This document shows, piece after piece, positions 1 through 8,511 of a stretch of 64,000 nt of DNA. Where the stretch lies: positions 3,517,001-3,581,000 of the forward strand of contig JADJWA010000001.1 in assembly GCA_016716605.1 (NCBI GenBank), written 5' to 3'. Positions within the stretch are counted from its first letter, which is position 1, and every line of letters starts with the position of its first letter. Origin of the DNA: Flavobacteriales bacterium (lineage in GTDB: Bacteria > Bacteroidota > Bacteroidia > Flavobacteriales_F > PHOS-HE28). Position numbers and translations under genes: made by a program. Under the pieces are notes generated by a model. That model was not told where the DNA came from, did no database searches, and saw only the letters and a list, made by a program, of their open reading frames with translations.

Positions 1-1034
1 CACGCCACGGTGTCGGCTTCATGCACGTAGAGGCGGAACTCGGGGATGTTCACCAGCAGCAGGTCGGGGGCGTTCTGCTCGGGCACCCAGCGCAGGCGCT
101 CCATGTTCACGAGCATCGTGCGCGCGCGGTCCGCTGGTGAGATGTTCAGCTGCGCGATCGCGCCTTTGCCGATCACGCCATCGGGGTGCAGTCCGTGGCG
201 TTCCTGGAAGCGCATCACAGCGGCCACGAGCAGGCTGTCGTAATCCTGGCTGAAAAGCAGGATGCTGTCGCCTGTGGCGATGAAGTCTCCGAGCAGCATC
301 AACCGTTGCCGCAGTTCGGGCACCAGTGGATCCTCGTTCCCGGGCTCGAGCTTGCGGCGATCACCGAGGCTCAGCGTAGGCCACTGCACGGAGGAGAGGT
401 CGTGGTACCGTTTCAACTGCGACTTGAGCTGCGCATACTGCGGGTGCAGCGGCTCCACCGGTGATAGGTCCATGCGGCCGGCCACGAGCGAGTCCAGCAG
501 CCGGTCGAAGTTCTTCTTGCGGCGCGGGATGAACCAGTCGAGCTCACGCAGGTCCTTGCCCACGGTGCCCCCGTATTTCTTGTCGGCGAAACGGAAGAAT
601 TGCGCCGTGAGGGCCAACTCGATGTGCTGCATGCAGCTGTCGCAGTCGTGATCGCCGTTGACCTTCCCGCGCAGCATCAGTTCATCGAGGCGCGCGCGCA
701 CGTAGCCGAGTTCGCGGTACACCGTATCGGCGCTGGTCACCAGGTTGTGGAAGGCGGCTGCGCTCTGCGAGAGCGAATCGTTCACGAACCAAGCGAATTG
801 GAATCCGCGCCGCTGGTAGAAGCCCGCGATACCGTTGGAATCAGGAAGGTGCTCGGGATGCTTCGCGATGAAGTCGCTGATGGCCGCTGGGTCCAGTGTC
901 CGCACCGTGTAGGCGGCCGGCGTCTCGAACACGGCCTCGATGGCCTGCGCCTGCTCCGCGATGTCGGGTTCGGCGATGGGGGAGGCGCAGGACGCAAGCA
1001 GGGCCAAGATGCCCAAGGCGGGAAGTGAACGCAT
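1..1034 (-). CDS. L,D-transpeptidase, YcbB/LdtD-like (3' end cut by window)
   Basis: Reading back from ATG at 1034 gives an open frame to the window edge (344 codons), so the protein is partial. It begins with a short hydrophobic signal ending in LLASC, a plausible lipobox. A long scaffold region follows, then a peptidoglycan-binding repeat around residues 265-295 (AVMRFQERHGLHPDGVIG), then the start of a YkuD catalytic domain (LVNMERLRWVP, then NIPEFRLYV). This order of scaffold, PG-binding and YkuD is that of the YcbB/LdtD family, which makes 3-3 cross-links in periplasmic peptidoglycan. The catalytic His and Cys lie outside the window. The next gene upstream on this strand is a second, different murein transpeptidase. 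Confidence 0.85.
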   Translation of the reverse strand, partial: MRSLPALGILALLASCASPIAEPDIAEQAQAIEAVFETPAAYTVRTLDPAAISDFIAKHPEHLPDSNGIAGFYQRRGFQFAWFVNDSLSQSAAAFHNLVTSADTVYRELGYVRARLDELMLRGKVNGDHDCDSCMQHIELALTAQFFRFADKKYGGTVGKDLRELDWFIPRRKKNFDRLLDSLVAGRMDLSPVEPLHPQYAQLKSQLKRYHDLSSVQWPTLSLGDRRKLEPGNEDPLVPELRQRLMLLGDFIATGDSILLFSQDYDSLLVAAVMRFQERHGLHPDGVIGKGAIAQLNISPADRARTMLVNMERLRWVPEQNAPDLLLVNIPEFRLYVHEADTVA

Positions 1035-1081
1035 GTGCAGCAGGAATGCCGCCGCGAAGGAAAAGACCGGGCAAGCGCGCT

Positions 1082-1714
1082 TCAGCGGCCGTGGACGTAC
1101 AGATATCCACCGTCGGCCAGCAATTCGATCATGCGCGGCATGTCGGTGCGGCTCACGGCGGGGCATCCCCAGCTCCGGCCCAGCCGTCCGTGCTCGGCAA
1201 TGAAGGCCTCGCTCACGTAATCGGCGCCGTGCATGATTACTTCACGCGCGAGTGCCTGGCAGTTGAGGTTGGCATCGAGGCCGTGCAGCAGCAGCGCGGC
1301 GCCGTGCTTGGGGCTGATGATCTCGGCGCCCACGCGGTACAACCCTTTGCTGGTGGCATGTGAGCCGTGACGGTTGCTGAAGCTGGTGCAGAGCAGTTCG
1401 CCCGAGCCCTGTCCATGCGCCACGTAGGTGGTGAGCAGCAGTTCTTTCTTCTCCAGGTCGATGATCGAGAGGCGCTTCGCGGTGCTGGGCAAGGTCATGT
1501 CGGCGATGGCCAGCACCTTCGGCCGGGCCGCCCTTCGCGCTACGCTGCTGAATCCCTTGCTGAAGGCGCTCTCAGCCACGCAGCCTTCAAGTCCGATCTG
1601 CGTGTAGAGCTCGCGAACTTCATCCACCGAGGGACCAGCCGATGGGTCAGGGGCGGGTGCAGCCGCTGGTAGCAGCCAAAGCAACGGCAATAGCAAGGCC
1701 CAGTTGAGCTTCAT
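1082..1714 (-). CDS. Murein L,D-transpeptidase catalytic-domain protein (YkuD_2 family)
   Basis: 210 residues. The open frame runs further upstream to 2074, but a signal peptide (MKLNWALLLPLLWLL) and an AGGAAG-like ribosome site point to ATG at 1714. The extra upstream frame crosses the MITE-like element and is not expected to be coding. The catalytic region carries HGSHATSKG at about 116-124, HGLDANLNC at 144-152 and GRSWGCPAVS at 179-188, so Cys184 is the likely nucleophile. Members of this family are secreted enzymes acting on murein; substrate and role in Bacteroidota are not defined by the sequence. It is followed 47 bp downstream by the YcbB-like gene, so the two may act on the same wall layer. 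Confidence 0.85.
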   Translation of the reverse strand: MKLNWALLLPLLWLLPAAAPAPDPSAGPSVDEVRELYTQIGLEGCVAESAFSKGFSSVARRAARPKVLAIADMTLPSTAKRLSIIDLEKKELLLTTYVAHGQGSGELLCTSFSNRHGSHATSKGLYRVGAEIISPKHGAALLLHGLDANLNCQALAREVIMHGADYVSEAFIAEHGRLGRSWGCPAVSRTDMPRMIELLADGGYLYVHGR

Positions 1715-1790
1715 TCTTCCTTGCAGGTTCCATCTGCCCGTATACCGACGCTGAGGTTCCAATCCAGCGCCGAAGCAGAGGGTTGCGAAT

Positions 1791-1959
1791 TTAGGACCTA
1801 TCTCACAAATGCTTTCGGAAGCGAGCCGGAGGGATTTCGCGATCAAGACGAGACGCGAAACCCGCGCATTGCTGGCGGCTCTGTAAGGGTTGAGCAACGA
1901 CGTCTGGACGCGTAAAGACCCCGGCGCAGCCCGAAGGGTGTTTTTGAGATAGGTCCTAA
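1791..1959. mobile_element. MITE-like element with 15 bp perfect terminal inverted repeats
   Basis: TTAGGACCTATCTCA at 1791-1805 is repeated exactly as its reverse complement at 1945-1959. The match continues inward for three of the next four bases. If the repeat proper starts at GGACC, each end is flanked by TA, as expected for elements that duplicate a TA target (IS630/Tc1 type and some IS5-family groups). The ~169 bp body has no credible gene of its own. It lies in the spacer between the YkuD_2 gene and the gene at 2034-2936, upstream of the YkuD_2 start. No related transposase was found in the window, so this would be a non-autonomous or remnant element. The family assignment is inference. 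Confidence 0.6.
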
Positions 1960-2033
1960 CGGCCAAGTTCATTCGGGCCGTCTGTACGTGGAAAAGTTGG
2001 CGAGGTTGAATCCCGACCGCGTTCGCGCAAGCG

Positions 2034-2936
2034 TCACGCCTTGGTCGATTCCGGGGCTCCTTCGAACGGGTCAAGATCGGGTTTCGGCCCAGGACCGGCC
2101 CACTGCTCGAAAGGCACCGTGTAGCAGAGCAAGTGCGCCGGAAGCAGCAAGGCGCCGAGCAGCACGATCAATGCGCCTTGGATCACCAACGGGATCAACG
2201 AAGCCTCGAAGGGGATGCTGAATGCCGGGAAAGCGTAGAGCTTCAATGTCGTCAGCAAGGACTGCTGCACAGCATTCACAACATAGATTCCCACCGCCAT
2301 GGCCGCGAAGACCGTGAGCGCCTCGCGCCATCGCGATCGGTCGAAGCGCTGGTGGGCTTCGGTCCAGAGCAGGGTGACCACCATCGCATCCGGCACCCAT
2401 GCGAAGAACTCGGCGATGAGGTCATTCATCCATTTCATGAAGCGGTACTTGCGCGGGCCCATCTCGTCGCCCATGCCTTCCCAGAACGGATCGCGCAGGC
2501 CCGAGAGGTCGAAGACCGGGTTGTATAGGGCCACCTTGATCATCACCAGCGTCAGGCAGCATACGCCGAACACGGTCCAGTTCCGATGGCTGATGCCTGC
2601 CCAGAGCTGTTTGAAGGTGAGTTCCGCGAATGCGAGCTCACCTTCACGCCAGAGCCGCACCGCCGCGAGGCCTAACGCCAGCACCATGAAGCTCCACACC
2701 GTTCCTTGCTGCTCATCGAACATCCCGAAGTACATGGAGAATTGGAAGTCCGAAGCGTAAGCGCCCGGTACCAATTGCAGTTCCCAAGCGAGTCGGCTCA
2801 CCACGCCGCCAGCCACGAAGCCGAAGGCGAGCGAAGCCATCATCAGGAATAGGCCCAATTCAAGCAGGCGGCGCGGGAAGGCGTGGTACAGATCGAACGC
2901 GCGCAACAACGTGTTGCCGATGAGGGTGGCGAACAT
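2034..2936 (-). CDS. Conserved-looking integral membrane protein of unknown function
   Basis: 300 residues from ATG at 2936. This start is preferred to the longer frame (to 3011) because the extra 25 residues are not protein-like and a TACCTTCC box lies just upstream. At least five hydrophobic segments are visible, including LELGLFLMMASLAFGFVAGG, VWSFMVLALGLAAV, WTVFGVCCLTLVMIKVAL, LTVFAAMAVGIYVVNAV and LIPLVIQGALIVLLGALLLP. The C-terminal tail is short and charged (PKPDLDPFEGAPESTKA). No family motif was recognised. The neighbouring wall enzymes and ABC exporter are envelope-related, but no function can be inferred beyond inner-membrane location. Confidence 0.75.
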   Translation of the reverse strand: MFATLIGNTLLRAFDLYHAFPRRLLELGLFLMMASLAFGFVAGGVVSRLAWELQLVPGAYASDFQFSMYFGMFDEQQGTVWSFMVLALGLAAVRLWREGELAFAELTFKQLWAGISHRNWTVFGVCCLTLVMIKVALYNPVFDLSGLRDPFWEGMGDEMGPRKYRFMKWMNDLIAEFFAWVPDAMVVTLLWTEAHQRFDRSRWREALTVFAAMAVGIYVVNAVQQSLLTTLKLYAFPAFSIPFEASLIPLVIQGALIVLLGALLLPAHLLCYTVPFEQWAGPGPKPDLDPFEGAPESTKA

Positions 2937-2940
2937 GGCG

Positions 2941-2948
2941 GGAAGGTA
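2941..2948 (-). promoter_or_regulatory. Putative -7 box (TACCTTCC) for the membrane protein gene
   Basis: Read on the minus strand, TACCTTCC resembles the Bacteroidota TAnnTTTG -7 element and ends 4 nt before the chosen ATG at 2936. No clear TTG -33 box was seen. Confidence 0.35.
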
Positions 2949-2983
2949 ATTCTGCGGTTGTTGGGGATTTCGGCCACCACATT

Positions 2984-3015
2984 GGTTTCGTCGACCCACT
3001 GGGTCGACCAAGACC
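2984..3015. repeat. Inverted repeat (8 bp perfect arms, 3 nt loop) between genes
   Basis: GTCGACCC at 2990-2997 and GGGTCGAC at 3001-3008 form a perfect hairpin around ACT; weaker pairing extends to about 2984 and 3015. It lies directly downstream of the 3036-3863 gene and upstream of the 2034-2936 gene. There is no T-run, so it may be a terminator-like structure, a processing site or an operator. Confidence 0.5.
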
Positions 3016-3035
3016 GCAATGGGTTATCCCCCGTC

Positions 3036-3863
3036 TCACAACCGCAGCGACAGCCCCAGCACCGGCACGCCGAGGAAGAAGAAGTCCGCGAGCTCGCGGT
3101 TCACGGCGAAGGCGGCATCGAGGGCCATGGCACGGTGCGTGAAGCGCACGCCATAGCCGTGCACACGGTAGCCGTCGGGGCCGAATGGCAATTGCCAATG
3201 CTCGGTGATCAGGCAGAAGTGGTCGGTGAGGTGCACGAGCCCGGCCAGGCCGAATAGCGGACGGTCCTTCATGCCCCGGTCGTCCATGGCTCCGCCAATG
3301 GAGATGGTCGCGTGGGCGCGGTCGTTGCCGAGGGTGAGCTGCGCTCCGCCGAGGCCCAGGCTCACGGGAAAGGTGCTGCGCTCGCGCGCCGATGGGCTCA
3401 CGCTGGTGCGTGCGGCCAGTGCGAAGCCGCCCAAGTGCGCGCCGCCCCCGAGCTTCCCGCTGAAGCTGGCTCGCGCGAACAGCAAGGGCTCGCGCTCGCG
3501 GGAGGCCAAACTGCTCACGAGCGAGGCCACCTGCACCCCGCCACCGATGGCCAGGCCCTGCACCGGCGAGAAGCTCGCGCTGTGGAGCAGCACATCATGC
3601 ACTTGGTAGCAGCCGCGACCGCTTTCCATGGCGATGGCCGAGGTGCCGAAGAGGTAGTGCGTGTCATGCGTGGTGTTCGAGCGAGAACGGTGCAGCATGC
3701 GGCTGCCGCGCTTCAGCGGCACGGGGTTGATCGCGGGGGAACCAGGAGGATCGGCACCTTCAGATCCGTAAGCCACGTTAGCCAACGCCAATAGTCCCGG
3801 AAGTGCCGCTAAGCGAAGGAGCCACAAGAGCCTGTCCGCGATACCGCTATGTGGATGATGCAT
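3036..3863 (-). CDS. Secreted hypothetical protein, possible outer-membrane beta-barrel
   Basis: 275 residues. The N-terminus has a signal-like segment (LLWLLRLAALPGLLALANVAYGS). The rest is rich in short alternating hydrophobic and glycine-containing strands (GLAIGGGVQVASL, LGGFALAARTSVS, HATISIGGAMDD) and ends in a beta-strand-like GLSLRL, as many outer-membrane barrels do. No named family was recognised. It is followed by the inverted repeat at 2990-3008, which could end the transcript. The start at 3863 is the only plausible Met ahead of the signal segment. Outer-membrane location is inference from composition. Confidence 0.65.
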   Translation of the reverse strand: MHHPHSGIADRLLWLLRLAALPGLLALANVAYGSEGADPPGSPAINPVPLKRGSRMLHRSRSNTTHDTHYLFGTSAIAMESGRGCYQVHDVLLHSASFSPVQGLAIGGGVQVASLVSSLASREREPLLFARASFSGKLGGGAHLGGFALAARTSVSPSARERSTFPVSLGLGGAQLTLGNDRAHATISIGGAMDDRGMKDRPLFGLAGLVHLTDHFCLITEHWQLPFGPDGYRVHGYGVRFTHRAMALDAAFAVNRELADFFFLGVPVLGLSLRL

Positions 3864-3900
3864 TCAATCGGAAAGACGTCCATGAGGCGATCAGGTTTCC

Positions 3901-5778
3901 TCAGCCCTCCGCCTCCTCCAGCAATTGCTCTTCGTGCAACTGGTTGTACACGCCGCCCTTGTCGATGAGCTCGGCGTGCGTGCCTTCCTCCACCACGCAC
4001 CCGTGATCGAGCACCAGGATGCGGTCGGCGTCGCGCACGGCGCTGATGCGGTGGCTGATGATCACCGTGGTGCGGCCCTTCATCACGCTGCGCAACTCGC
4101 GCAGGATGGCCTCTTCCGTGGCGGTGTCCACGGCGCTCAGGGCATCGTCAAAGAGCAGGATTCGCGGTCGTGCAGCGATGGCCCGGGCGATGCTCACGCG
4201 CTGTTTCTGTCCGCCGCTCAGGGTGATGCCGCGCTCGCCCAGCAACGTGTCGTAGCCCTTGGGGAAGCCGATGATGTCGTTGTGCACCTGCGCGGTGCGT
4301 GCCGCCTGCACCACCCGTTCCTCCACGTCGGCCGACGGTTCCAAGCGGAAGGCGATGTTGCTGCGGATGCTGTCGCTGAAGAGGAAGACGTCCTGCGGGA
4401 CGAAGCCGAGCTGATGCCGCAGCCGTGCGAGCTTGATCCGCCGCACATCGATTCCATCAATGAGCACCTGCCCGCTGGTGGGGTCATAAGCGCGGGCGAT
4501 CAGGTCGGCGAGCGTGCTCTTGCCGCTGCCGGTGTGGCCCACCACGGCAAGGGTTCCTCCGGCAGGCAGGTGGAAGCTCACCTCATGCAGCGCGGTGATC
4601 CCCGTATCGGGGTAGGTGAAGCTGACCTTCTTGAAGGTGATGGCGCCGTGGATCTCTTGGAGCTCATCGTCCGCATCGGCGATGGCCGGTTCGGTGGAGA
4701 GGAACTCATCGATGCGCACCATACTGGCGCTGGCCTGCTGATTGAGTGAGGTGACCCATCCAAGGCTCGCGAAGGGCCAGGTGAGCATGTTCACGTAGAT
4801 GATGAATTCGGCGATGTTGCCAACCGTCACGCTGGGGTCGCCGTTGATCAGCTTCAGTCCGCCCACGAGGATGGTGAGCACCGAGCTCACGCCGATCAGC
4901 AGCATGATGGCGGGCATGAAGACCGCATCGACCTTGGCCTGCTCCAGGCTGCGTGCGCGGTATTCGCCGGCGGCCTCGCGGAAACGGTCCACGGCCATCG
5001 GCTCCTTGGCATAGGCCTTCAGCACGCGGATCCCGCTGAAGGTCTCCTGGGCCAGGGTGCTCAAGCGGCTCTGCTGTTCCTGCACGCGCGCGCTCTTGCG
5101 GTTGATGACGTCGCTCACGTAATAGATGGCGATGCTCATCAGCGGGAGCGGGGCCAGCGTCCACAAGGTGAGCTCGGTGTTCACATGCAGCATGAAGCCG
5201 ATGCACATCACGAAGAGCACCACCAGGTTGATGGTGTACATCACCGCAGGACCGAGGTACATGCGGACCTTGCCCACATCCTCGCTGATGCGGTTCATGA
5301 GGTCGCCCGTGCTGTTGCGCTTGTAGAAGGCCCGGTCCAGGCGTTGGTAGTGGTCGAAGACGTTGTTCTTCAGATCGAACTCGATCAGCCGGCTCACCAC
5401 GATGATCGTCTGCCGCATGAGGAAGAGGAAGAAGCCCTTGAGCAGCGCAAGCGCCAGGTAGAGCAGCGCGAGCAATCCGGCGAGCCAGACGATGGTGCGC
5501 GCCAGTTCGCCGCCGTCGCCCAGCCGCTGCACACGGTCGTTCAGCCCGATGCCCGTCCAGCTGACCCAGCGATCCAGGGTATCGGGCACCGCCAGCGTGC
5601 GCTCATTGGCGGGCAATTGGAGCTGCGCGAAGCCAGCTGTGATCAGGTCAATGGCCTCGCGCACCACCTGTGGCGCGTAAACGGCGAAAAGGTTGCTGAG
5701 CACGATGAACACCGTGCCGAGCAGCAATTGCCAAGGGTACTTGGCGAAGTACGGATTCAGCTTCAGGAGCGGTCGCAT
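3901..5778 (-). CDS. ABC exporter, fused membrane and ATPase domains (MsbA/MdlB-like)
   Basis: 625 residues from ATG at 5778 (MRPLLKLNPYF). The frame extends to 6120 but the extra part runs into the divergent leucine dehydrogenase gene. The N-terminal ~340 residues form a six-helix ABC exporter domain, with TGDLMNRISEDVGKVR typical of coupling regions. The ATPase domain has Walker A GHTGSGKST near residue 412, signature LSGGQKQR near 517 and Walker B ILLFDDALSAVD near 540. The family exports lipids or hydrophobic compounds as homo- or heterodimers; the substrate here is unknown. A TACCTTTG box about 66 nt upstream of the start is a likely promoter. Confidence 0.92.
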   Translation of the reverse strand: MRPLLKLNPYFAKYPWQLLLGTVFIVLSNLFAVYAPQVVREAIDLITAGFAQLQLPANERTLAVPDTLDRWVSWTGIGLNDRVQRLGDGGELARTIVWLAGLLALLYLALALLKGFFLFLMRQTIIVVSRLIEFDLKNNVFDHYQRLDRAFYKRNSTGDLMNRISEDVGKVRMYLGPAVMYTINLVVLFVMCIGFMLHVNTELTLWTLAPLPLMSIAIYYVSDVINRKSARVQEQQSRLSTLAQETFSGIRVLKAYAKEPMAVDRFREAAGEYRARSLEQAKVDAVFMPAIMLLIGVSSVLTILVGGLKLINGDPSVTVGNIAEFIIYVNMLTWPFASLGWVTSLNQQASASMVRIDEFLSTEPAIADADDELQEIHGAITFKKVSFTYPDTGITALHEVSFHLPAGGTLAVVGHTGSGKSTLADLIARAYDPTSGQVLIDGIDVRRIKLARLRHQLGFVPQDVFLFSDSIRSNIAFRLEPSADVEERVVQAARTAQVHNDIIGFPKGYDTLLGERGITLSGGQKQRVSIARAIAARPRILLFDDALSAVDTATEEAILRELRSVMKGRTTVIISHRISAVRDADRILVLDHGCVVEEGTHAELIDKGGVYNQLHEEQLLEEAEG

Positions 5779-5843
5779 CGGGGCGGAAGGGAACTTTCTA
5801 CTTTTGGCCGCCTTTCCAGCGATGCCCTGTTTTCTTCGGGCGC

Positions 5844-5851
5844 CAAAGGTA
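5844..5851 (-). promoter_or_regulatory. Putative -7 box (TACCTTTG) of the ABC exporter gene
   Basis: This minus-strand match to TAnnTTTG lies in the divergent spacer ahead of the exporter ATG at 5778. A second box, TACTTTTG at 5799-5806, faces the other way and could serve the leucine dehydrogenase gene from about 150 nt upstream. Confidence 0.45.
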
Positions 5852-5953
5852 GGCGGGGCCGAAGGGCGGTGCAGGCGCGTTGACCGGTTGAATAAGGCTG
5901 GCTTCGTTGCCTGATCCGCACAAGGATCGAACCAACAGAAACAGCGCACCCAC

Positions 5954-7054
5954 ATGCCTGCAACAGCCACCAGGACTGCCGCCGAGGCCATCGTGCTCGG
6001 CCGCATGGAACAGCACGACCACGAAGAGGTCCTCTTCTGCTTCGACCGCCCCACCGGCCTCAAGGCCATCATCGCCATACACGATACCACCTTGGGCCCA
6101 GCCTTGGGCGGCACGCGCATGTGGCCCTACATCAGCGAGGCCGAGGCGCTCAGCGATGTGCTTCGCCTGAGCCGCGGCATGACCTATAAGAGCGCTCTGG
6201 CCGGCTTGGACCTCGGCGGCGGCAAGGCCGTGATCATCGGCGATGCCCGCACGCAGAAGACCGAGGCGATGTTCCGCCGCTTCGGCCAATTCGTCGATTC
6301 GCTCAACGGGCGCTACATCACCGCCGAGGACGTGGGCATGAGCACCGCCGAGATGGTGAACATCAAGAAAGAGACGAACAGCGTCGCTGGCCTCCCCGAA
6401 GAGATGGGCGGCAGCGGTGATCCCAGCCCGGTGACCGCGTACGGCGTGTACTGCGGCATGAAGGCCGCCGCCAAGCAGGCATACGGCAGCGAGAATCTCA
6501 GCGGCCGGAAGGTCTCGATCCAAGGCGGCGGCAACGTGGGCCGAGGCCTGGCAGCCTTGCTGGTGAAGGACGGCGCACAGGTCTTCATCACCGATATCCA
6601 CGACGACAAACTCGCCGCGATAAAGGCCGAGATTCCCGCCGTGAACCTCGTGAAGCCCGAGGCGATCTACGACCTCGAGGTTGACATTTACGCGCCTTGC
6701 GCGCTGGGCGCAACCGTGAATGATGACACCCTGGCCAAACTCAAGTGCAGCGTGATCTGCGGCGCCGCCAACAACCAGCTCGCCGATGAAGCCGTGCATG
6801 GCAAAGCAGTGATGAAGAAGGGCATCCTTTACGCCCCCGATTTCCTGGTGAACGCCGGCGGCATCATCAACTGCGCCTGGGAGCGCAAGGGCTATAATCG
6901 CCAAGCCGCCATGCGCCAGACCGAGGGCATCTACGACACCGCCCTGCGCATCTTCAAGGCCAGCGCCGAGCTCAGCATCCCCACCTACCTGGCCGCCAAC
7001 CAGGCCGCAGAGCACCGCATCAGCAGCATCCGCGAAGCAGGCTTGCGCTTCTGA
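5954..7054 (+). CDS. Glu/Leu/Phe/Val dehydrogenase, leucine dehydrogenase-like
   Basis: 366 residues, the usual size for leucine dehydrogenase. It interconverts branched-chain amino acids and their 2-oxo acids using NAD(H) in the cytoplasm. GPALGGTRMWPY near 49-60 and MTYKSALAGLDLGGGKA near 76-92 are family motifs, the latter carrying the two conserved lysines of the substrate pocket and catalysis. A Rossmann motif VSIQGGGNVGRGLAALL near 192-208 starts the NAD domain. CGAANNQL and PDFLVNAGGIINCAWE are also typical. In Bacteroidota it can feed branched-chain fatty acid primers, but specificity between Leu and Val cannot be set here. NusB begins 5 bp downstream. Confidence 0.93.
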   Translation: MPATATRTAAEAIVLGRMEQHDHEEVLFCFDRPTGLKAIIAIHDTTLGPALGGTRMWPYISEAEALSDVLRLSRGMTYKSALAGLDLGGGKAVIIGDARTQKTEAMFRRFGQFVDSLNGRYITAEDVGMSTAEMVNIKKETNSVAGLPEEMGGSGDPSPVTAYGVYCGMKAAAKQAYGSENLSGRKVSIQGGGNVGRGLAALLVKDGAQVFITDIHDDKLAAIKAEIPAVNLVKPEAIYDLEVDIYAPCALGATVNDDTLAKLKCSVICGAANNQLADEAVHGKAVMKKGILYAPDFLVNAGGIINCAWERKGYNRQAAMRQTEGIYDTALRIFKASAELSIPTYLAANQAAEHRISSIREAGLRF

Positions 7055-7059
7055 CCGAC

Positions 7060-8010
7060 ATGCTCAATCGCCGCTACCTCCGCATCAAGGTCTATCAAGC
7101 ACTGTATGCCTATGGGCAGGGCGAGCATGCCAGCACGGCCGCCGTGGAGAAGGAGCTGCATCAGGGCATCGAGCGCACGCACGACCTCTACCTCGCCCTG
7201 CTGTTGGCCTTCGGCGAACTGCGGCATGTGGCCGAGCTGCGCATGGAGGAGCGCAAGAGGAAGCACCTGCCCACAGCTGCGGACCTCGATCCCAGCCGCC
7301 GTTTCGTGGAGCATGTGATCGTGCGCGACATCGCCCAGAGCGAGCGGCTGCGCCTCGAATGCGAGAAGCGCCGGGTGAGCTGGGTGGGTCACATGGAGCT
7401 CTTCACCGCCCTGTTCAAGGCCATGGAGGAGAGCGATGCCTACAAGGCGTACATGGCCGAAACGGCGCCTTCCTTCACGAAGGACCGCGCCTTTGCCGTA
7501 GAGCTCCTGAGCGAGCAGATCGCCAACAGCGAGTCCATCCAGGATGTGTTCGAAGCGCGGAGCATCTACTGGCTCGAGGACCTTGACCTGGCAGCCGGCC
7601 TGGTGAAGCGTGTGCTGGAGCAATGGCGCGAATCCGACGGCGGCGACCAATGCCTCAACGGCCTCACGCACGACCCGGTAGAGGAGCGCGCCTTCGTGAA
7701 CGAGCTATTCCGGCAATGCGTGGCGCACGACCAGGAGCACGAAGCGCTCATCGCCGCGAAAGCAAGCAATTGGGACACCGACCGCATCGCCTACACGGAC
7801 ATGATCCTGATGAAGATGGCCCTCACCGAGGCACGCGTCTTCGATCAGATACCGGTGAAGGTCACCCTCAACGAGTACATCGAGGTGGCCAAGGCCTACA
7901 GCACCCCCAAGAGCAAGGTCTTCATCAACGGGGTGCTCGACAAGCTATTCGCCGAGATGCGCGCCGATGGCCGCATACGCAAGGTTGGCCGCGGCCTGCT
8001 CGAGACCTGA
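7060..8010 (+). CDS. nusB: Transcription antitermination factor NusB, long Bacteroidota form
   Basis: 316 residues, about twice the E. coli NusB length but usual for Bacteroidota. The start MLNRRYLRIKVYQALYAY is the RNA-binding arginine-rich N-terminus. The C-terminal part (DRIAYTDMILMKMALTE, then IPVKVTLNEYIEVAKAYS and SKVFINGVLDKL) is the classic NusB core. NusB with NusE binds boxA RNA to promote rRNA antitermination. It begins 5 bp after leucine dehydrogenase and is followed 6 bp later by the DUF1573 gene; nusB–DUF1573–yajC–coaE is a recurrent Bacteroidota gene order. Confidence 0.93.
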   Translation: MLNRRYLRIKVYQALYAYGQGEHASTAAVEKELHQGIERTHDLYLALLLAFGELRHVAELRMEERKRKHLPTAADLDPSRRFVEHVIVRDIAQSERLRLECEKRRVSWVGHMELFTALFKAMEESDAYKAYMAETAPSFTKDRAFAVELLSEQIANSESIQDVFEARSIYWLEDLDLAAGLVKRVLEQWRESDGGDQCLNGLTHDPVEERAFVNELFRQCVAHDQEHEALIAAKASNWDTDRIAYTDMILMKMALTEARVFDQIPVKVTLNEYIEVAKAYSTPKSKVFINGVLDKLFAEMRADGRIRKVGRGLLET

Positions 8011-8016
8011 ACCGCC

Positions 8017-8499
8017 ATGCGCCACGCCTTGCTGCTCCTCGCTCTAACGCCCGCTCTCCAGGGCTGCTTCCTCACGGATAGCGGCGATCGCGGCGAGGTG
8101 AGCACGCGTGACATCAACTTCCCCGCATCGGGCTACGAGCAGCTTGATGCAGAGGACTACCCGCGCATCGCCTTCGAGCGCACAGCGCACGATATGGGCA
8201 AGGTGGTCCAGGGCAAGCGCGTGGAGATGCGATTCGCCTTCACCAACGCCGGGGGCAGCCCGCTGGTGATCTCCGCCGTGAACGGCTCCTGCGGCTGCAC
8301 CGTCGGCAAGGACTGGCCCAAGTCGCCCATCGCACCCGGCAAAGGCGGCGAGATCACCGTGGCATTCGACAGCGAAGGGCGCAGCGGCATGCAGCACAAG
8401 AGCGTGACCGTGGTGAGCAATGCCCTCCCAGCGAGCACCGTCCTGACCATCACCGGCGAAGTGATCGGCCCCGAGAATCCAACAAGCACCAACCCCTAA
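8017..8499 (+). CDS. DUF1573 domain lipoprotein
   Basis: 160 residues. A short signal ends in LTPALQGC, a lipobox, so it is probably anchored in a membrane on the periplasmic side. Residues 45-150 are an immunoglobulin-like DUF1573 domain: FERTAHDMGKVVQGKRVEMRF, then VNGSCGCTVGKDWPKSPIAPG with the characteristic CGCT, then GMQHKSVTVVSNA. The domain's biochemical role is not established. Its place between nusB and yajC is the common Bacteroidota context. Confidence 0.88.
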   Translation: MRHALLLLALTPALQGCFLTDSGDRGEVSTRDINFPASGYEQLDAEDYPRIAFERTAHDMGKVVQGKRVEMRFAFTNAGGSPLVISAVNGSCGCTVGKDWPKSPIAPGKGGEITVAFDSEGRSGMQHKSVTVVSNALPASTVLTITGEVIGPENPTSTNP

Positions 8500-8511
8500 G
8501 CAACAAACCGA

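Noticed and set aside
1715..2074. The N-terminal 120 codons of the long frame upstream of the YkuD_2 start.
   Set aside because: They cross the inverted-repeat element and precede a good signal peptide start, so they are unlikely to be translated.
5798..7015. A 405-residue minus-strand frame across leucine dehydrogenase.
   Set aside because: Leucine dehydrogenase motifs are complete on the plus strand and the antisense product matches nothing.
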